This document shows, piece by piece, positions 12,313 through 13,191 of a DNA stretch of 13,191 bases. Source of the stretch: Pseudomonadota bacterium (GTDB lineage Bacteria; Bdellovibrionota; Bacteriovoracia; Bacteriovoracales; Bacteriovoracaceae); the NCBI GenBank assembly GCA_021299675.1, contig JAJTIF010000006.1, forward strand, positions 1 to 13,191. Direction: 5' to 3'. Position 1 is the stretch's first letter. Every line of letters begins with the position of its first letter. The position numbers and the translations under genes were made by a program. The notes under the pieces were generated by a model that worked only from the letters and a program-made list of their open reading frames with translations, was not told the origin of the DNA and searched no databases.

Positions 12313-13191
12313 ATGCGCCTAGTCTCTATCGTTATCGCTTCTACTATTTCGTTTTCAGCACTGGCCCAAAATCTCGCTCTTTCGCCAGTCGTTCGCAGCA
12401 AGATCCTCGGTGAAGCTAAAGAGCTTCCCGTCTTCTTCACCACCACCGAGGATGGGATGCTGGATCTTCCCCGTATCCAGGAAGAACAGATGATCAACTT
12501 CGAGCATCCGCTCTCAGAGAAATCTCCCGTAAAAGCAGGGCTGCGTTTTCTGCCAGTGTCTCGTAGAAACCTGCAGAAGACTCTCGCTCCCATCTTGCAA
12601 GAAGGGGATATCGTACTTTCCTTCCGTTCTGAATGGGCGGGCGGTGGAGCTTACCCCAGTGTACAAATGGGCATCAGCCACGCCGGAGTGATTTACAAAG
12701 AAGGCAGCACGGTGGCGAACATCGACTACCCACTTAATGCTGAGTACGTAGGAAAACTTGATTCGAAACATTACAAAGAAACGCCTCTTCTTCACGTGAT
12801 CCGTCCACGTGATCTCTCAGCGACACAGAAGAAAAACCTAAATGACTGGGCGAAGCTGTTTGTGGCCCAAAGAGCGAGCATCTATCCTGCGAAAGTCAGT
12901 TTTAATGGTGACTATAGCTCCCCTCGCTTCAATCCGAATGCAGCTGAGCCTTTGAGTTTTGTGAAAGACATCGCTCGTCACGCCCTCGGCATGACGGCGC
13001 CGGCCCAGACTGTTTTCTGCTCCGAGTTTGCCTGGGTCCTCTTGGCGCTCAAAGACTGCAGTCCAGCCACCAACAAAAATGATTTCCAGAATGCAGGGAT
13101 CCCAAGCTGTGTTTCTCCGAGCTTCAAGCCCCTGCCTGCACTTGGAGACTTCTTGCAGACGCAAAGTGATGCCGATCAGGCAGGGCTCGCC
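12313..13191 (+). CDS. Exported YiiX-like permuted papain / NlpC-P60-type hydrolase (3' end cut by window)
   Basis: The frame from ATG 12313 stays open for 293 codons to the window end, so the C-terminus is missing. AAGGAG (12302-12307) lies five bases upstream. Residues 1-18 are a signal peptide (ALA before QNL). The segment EGDIVLSFRSEW (97-108), ISHAGVIYKEGS (121-132) and VFCSEFAWVLLAL (234-246) match the pattern of YiiX/YebB-like permuted papain-fold enzymes (PF05708, peptidase family C92), in which the catalytic His precedes the Cys. Here these would be His123 and Cys236, with Glu238 following. Such enzymes hydrolyse peptide or ester/amide bonds; the substrate here is unknown, and the envelope location allows peptidoglycan or lipid. 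Residues 19-95 form an N-terminal extension. Confidence 0.72.
   Translation, partial: MRLVSIVIASTISFSALAQNLALSPVVRSKILGEAKELPVFFTTTEDGMLDLPRIQEEQMINFEHPLSEKSPVKAGLRFLPVSRRNLQKTLAPILQEGDIVLSFRSEWAGGGAYPSVQMGISHAGVIYKEGSTVANIDYPLNAEYVGKLDSKHYKETPLLHVIRPRDLSATQKKNLNDWAKLFVAQRASIYPAKVSFNGDYSSPRFNPNAAEPLSFVKDIARHALGMTAPAQTVFCSEFAWVLLALKDCSPATNKNDFQNAGIPSCVSPSFKPLPALGDFLQTQSDADQAGLA

Noticed and set aside
1..13191. CRISPR array, rRNA, transposase or integrase genes
   Set aside because: No regularly spaced repeats, rRNA sequence, or transposase or integrase motifs were seen in any frame.

Overview
The window looks like chromosomal DNA of a Gram-negative bacterium. The clues are a periplasm and outer membrane (several exported proteins and one probable beta-barrel), the housekeeping genes murJ, purA and mtaB, and CCA-encoding tRNA genes. 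The mix of conserved core genes with many unrecognised secreted proteins, together with balanced base composition, would suit the Bdellovibrionota (Bdellovibrio/Bacteriovorax-like). That placement is an inference from style, not from a marker gene.

Layout. Bases 1-1225 (minus) hold a truncated secreted Cys/Gly/Ser/Gln-rich protein. A small membrane-anchored protein (1431-2015, plus) converges on a DUF507-like gene (2012-2473, minus), which lies downstream of the lipid II flippase gene murJ (2550-4121, minus). A structured 346-base region separates murJ from an unrecognised 115-residue gene (4468-4815) that ends in a strong terminator. A near-consensus promoter then drives purA (4968-6236). 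It is followed by a response regulator fused to a degenerate cyclic-nucleotide-binding-like domain (6306-7046), which converges tail to tail on mtaB (7043-8356, minus). Divergent from mtaB is a tRNA-Lys/tRNA-Glu operon with its own terminator.

Directly behind tRNA-Glu the base composition drops sharply and an AT-rich cassette follows (about 8727-10443). A perfect 7-5-7 dyad precedes a BrnT-type toxin gene and a BrnA-type antitoxin gene. Next comes a cytoplasmically encoded SLT-type lytic transglycosylase whose start codon overlaps the brnA stop (TAATG), and then a small exported protein whose signal peptide is encoded inside the 3' end of the transglycosylase gene. The four genes appear to form one coupled operon. 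The far end carries a 9-base copy of the tRNA-Glu 3' end and a terminator sharing AAAGCCCTG with the tRNA terminator, so this may be a small tRNA-associated island, though no integrase is present. This cassette is the most unusual part of the window: a toxin-antitoxin pair joined to a peptidoglycan-cutting enzyme and a possible periplasmic partner.

After tandem terminators the composition returns to the chromosomal level. Three consecutive exported proteins follow on the plus strand: an unknown secreted protein, a probable outer-membrane beta-barrel protein, and a YiiX-like permuted papain/NlpC-P60-type hydrolase cut by the window end.
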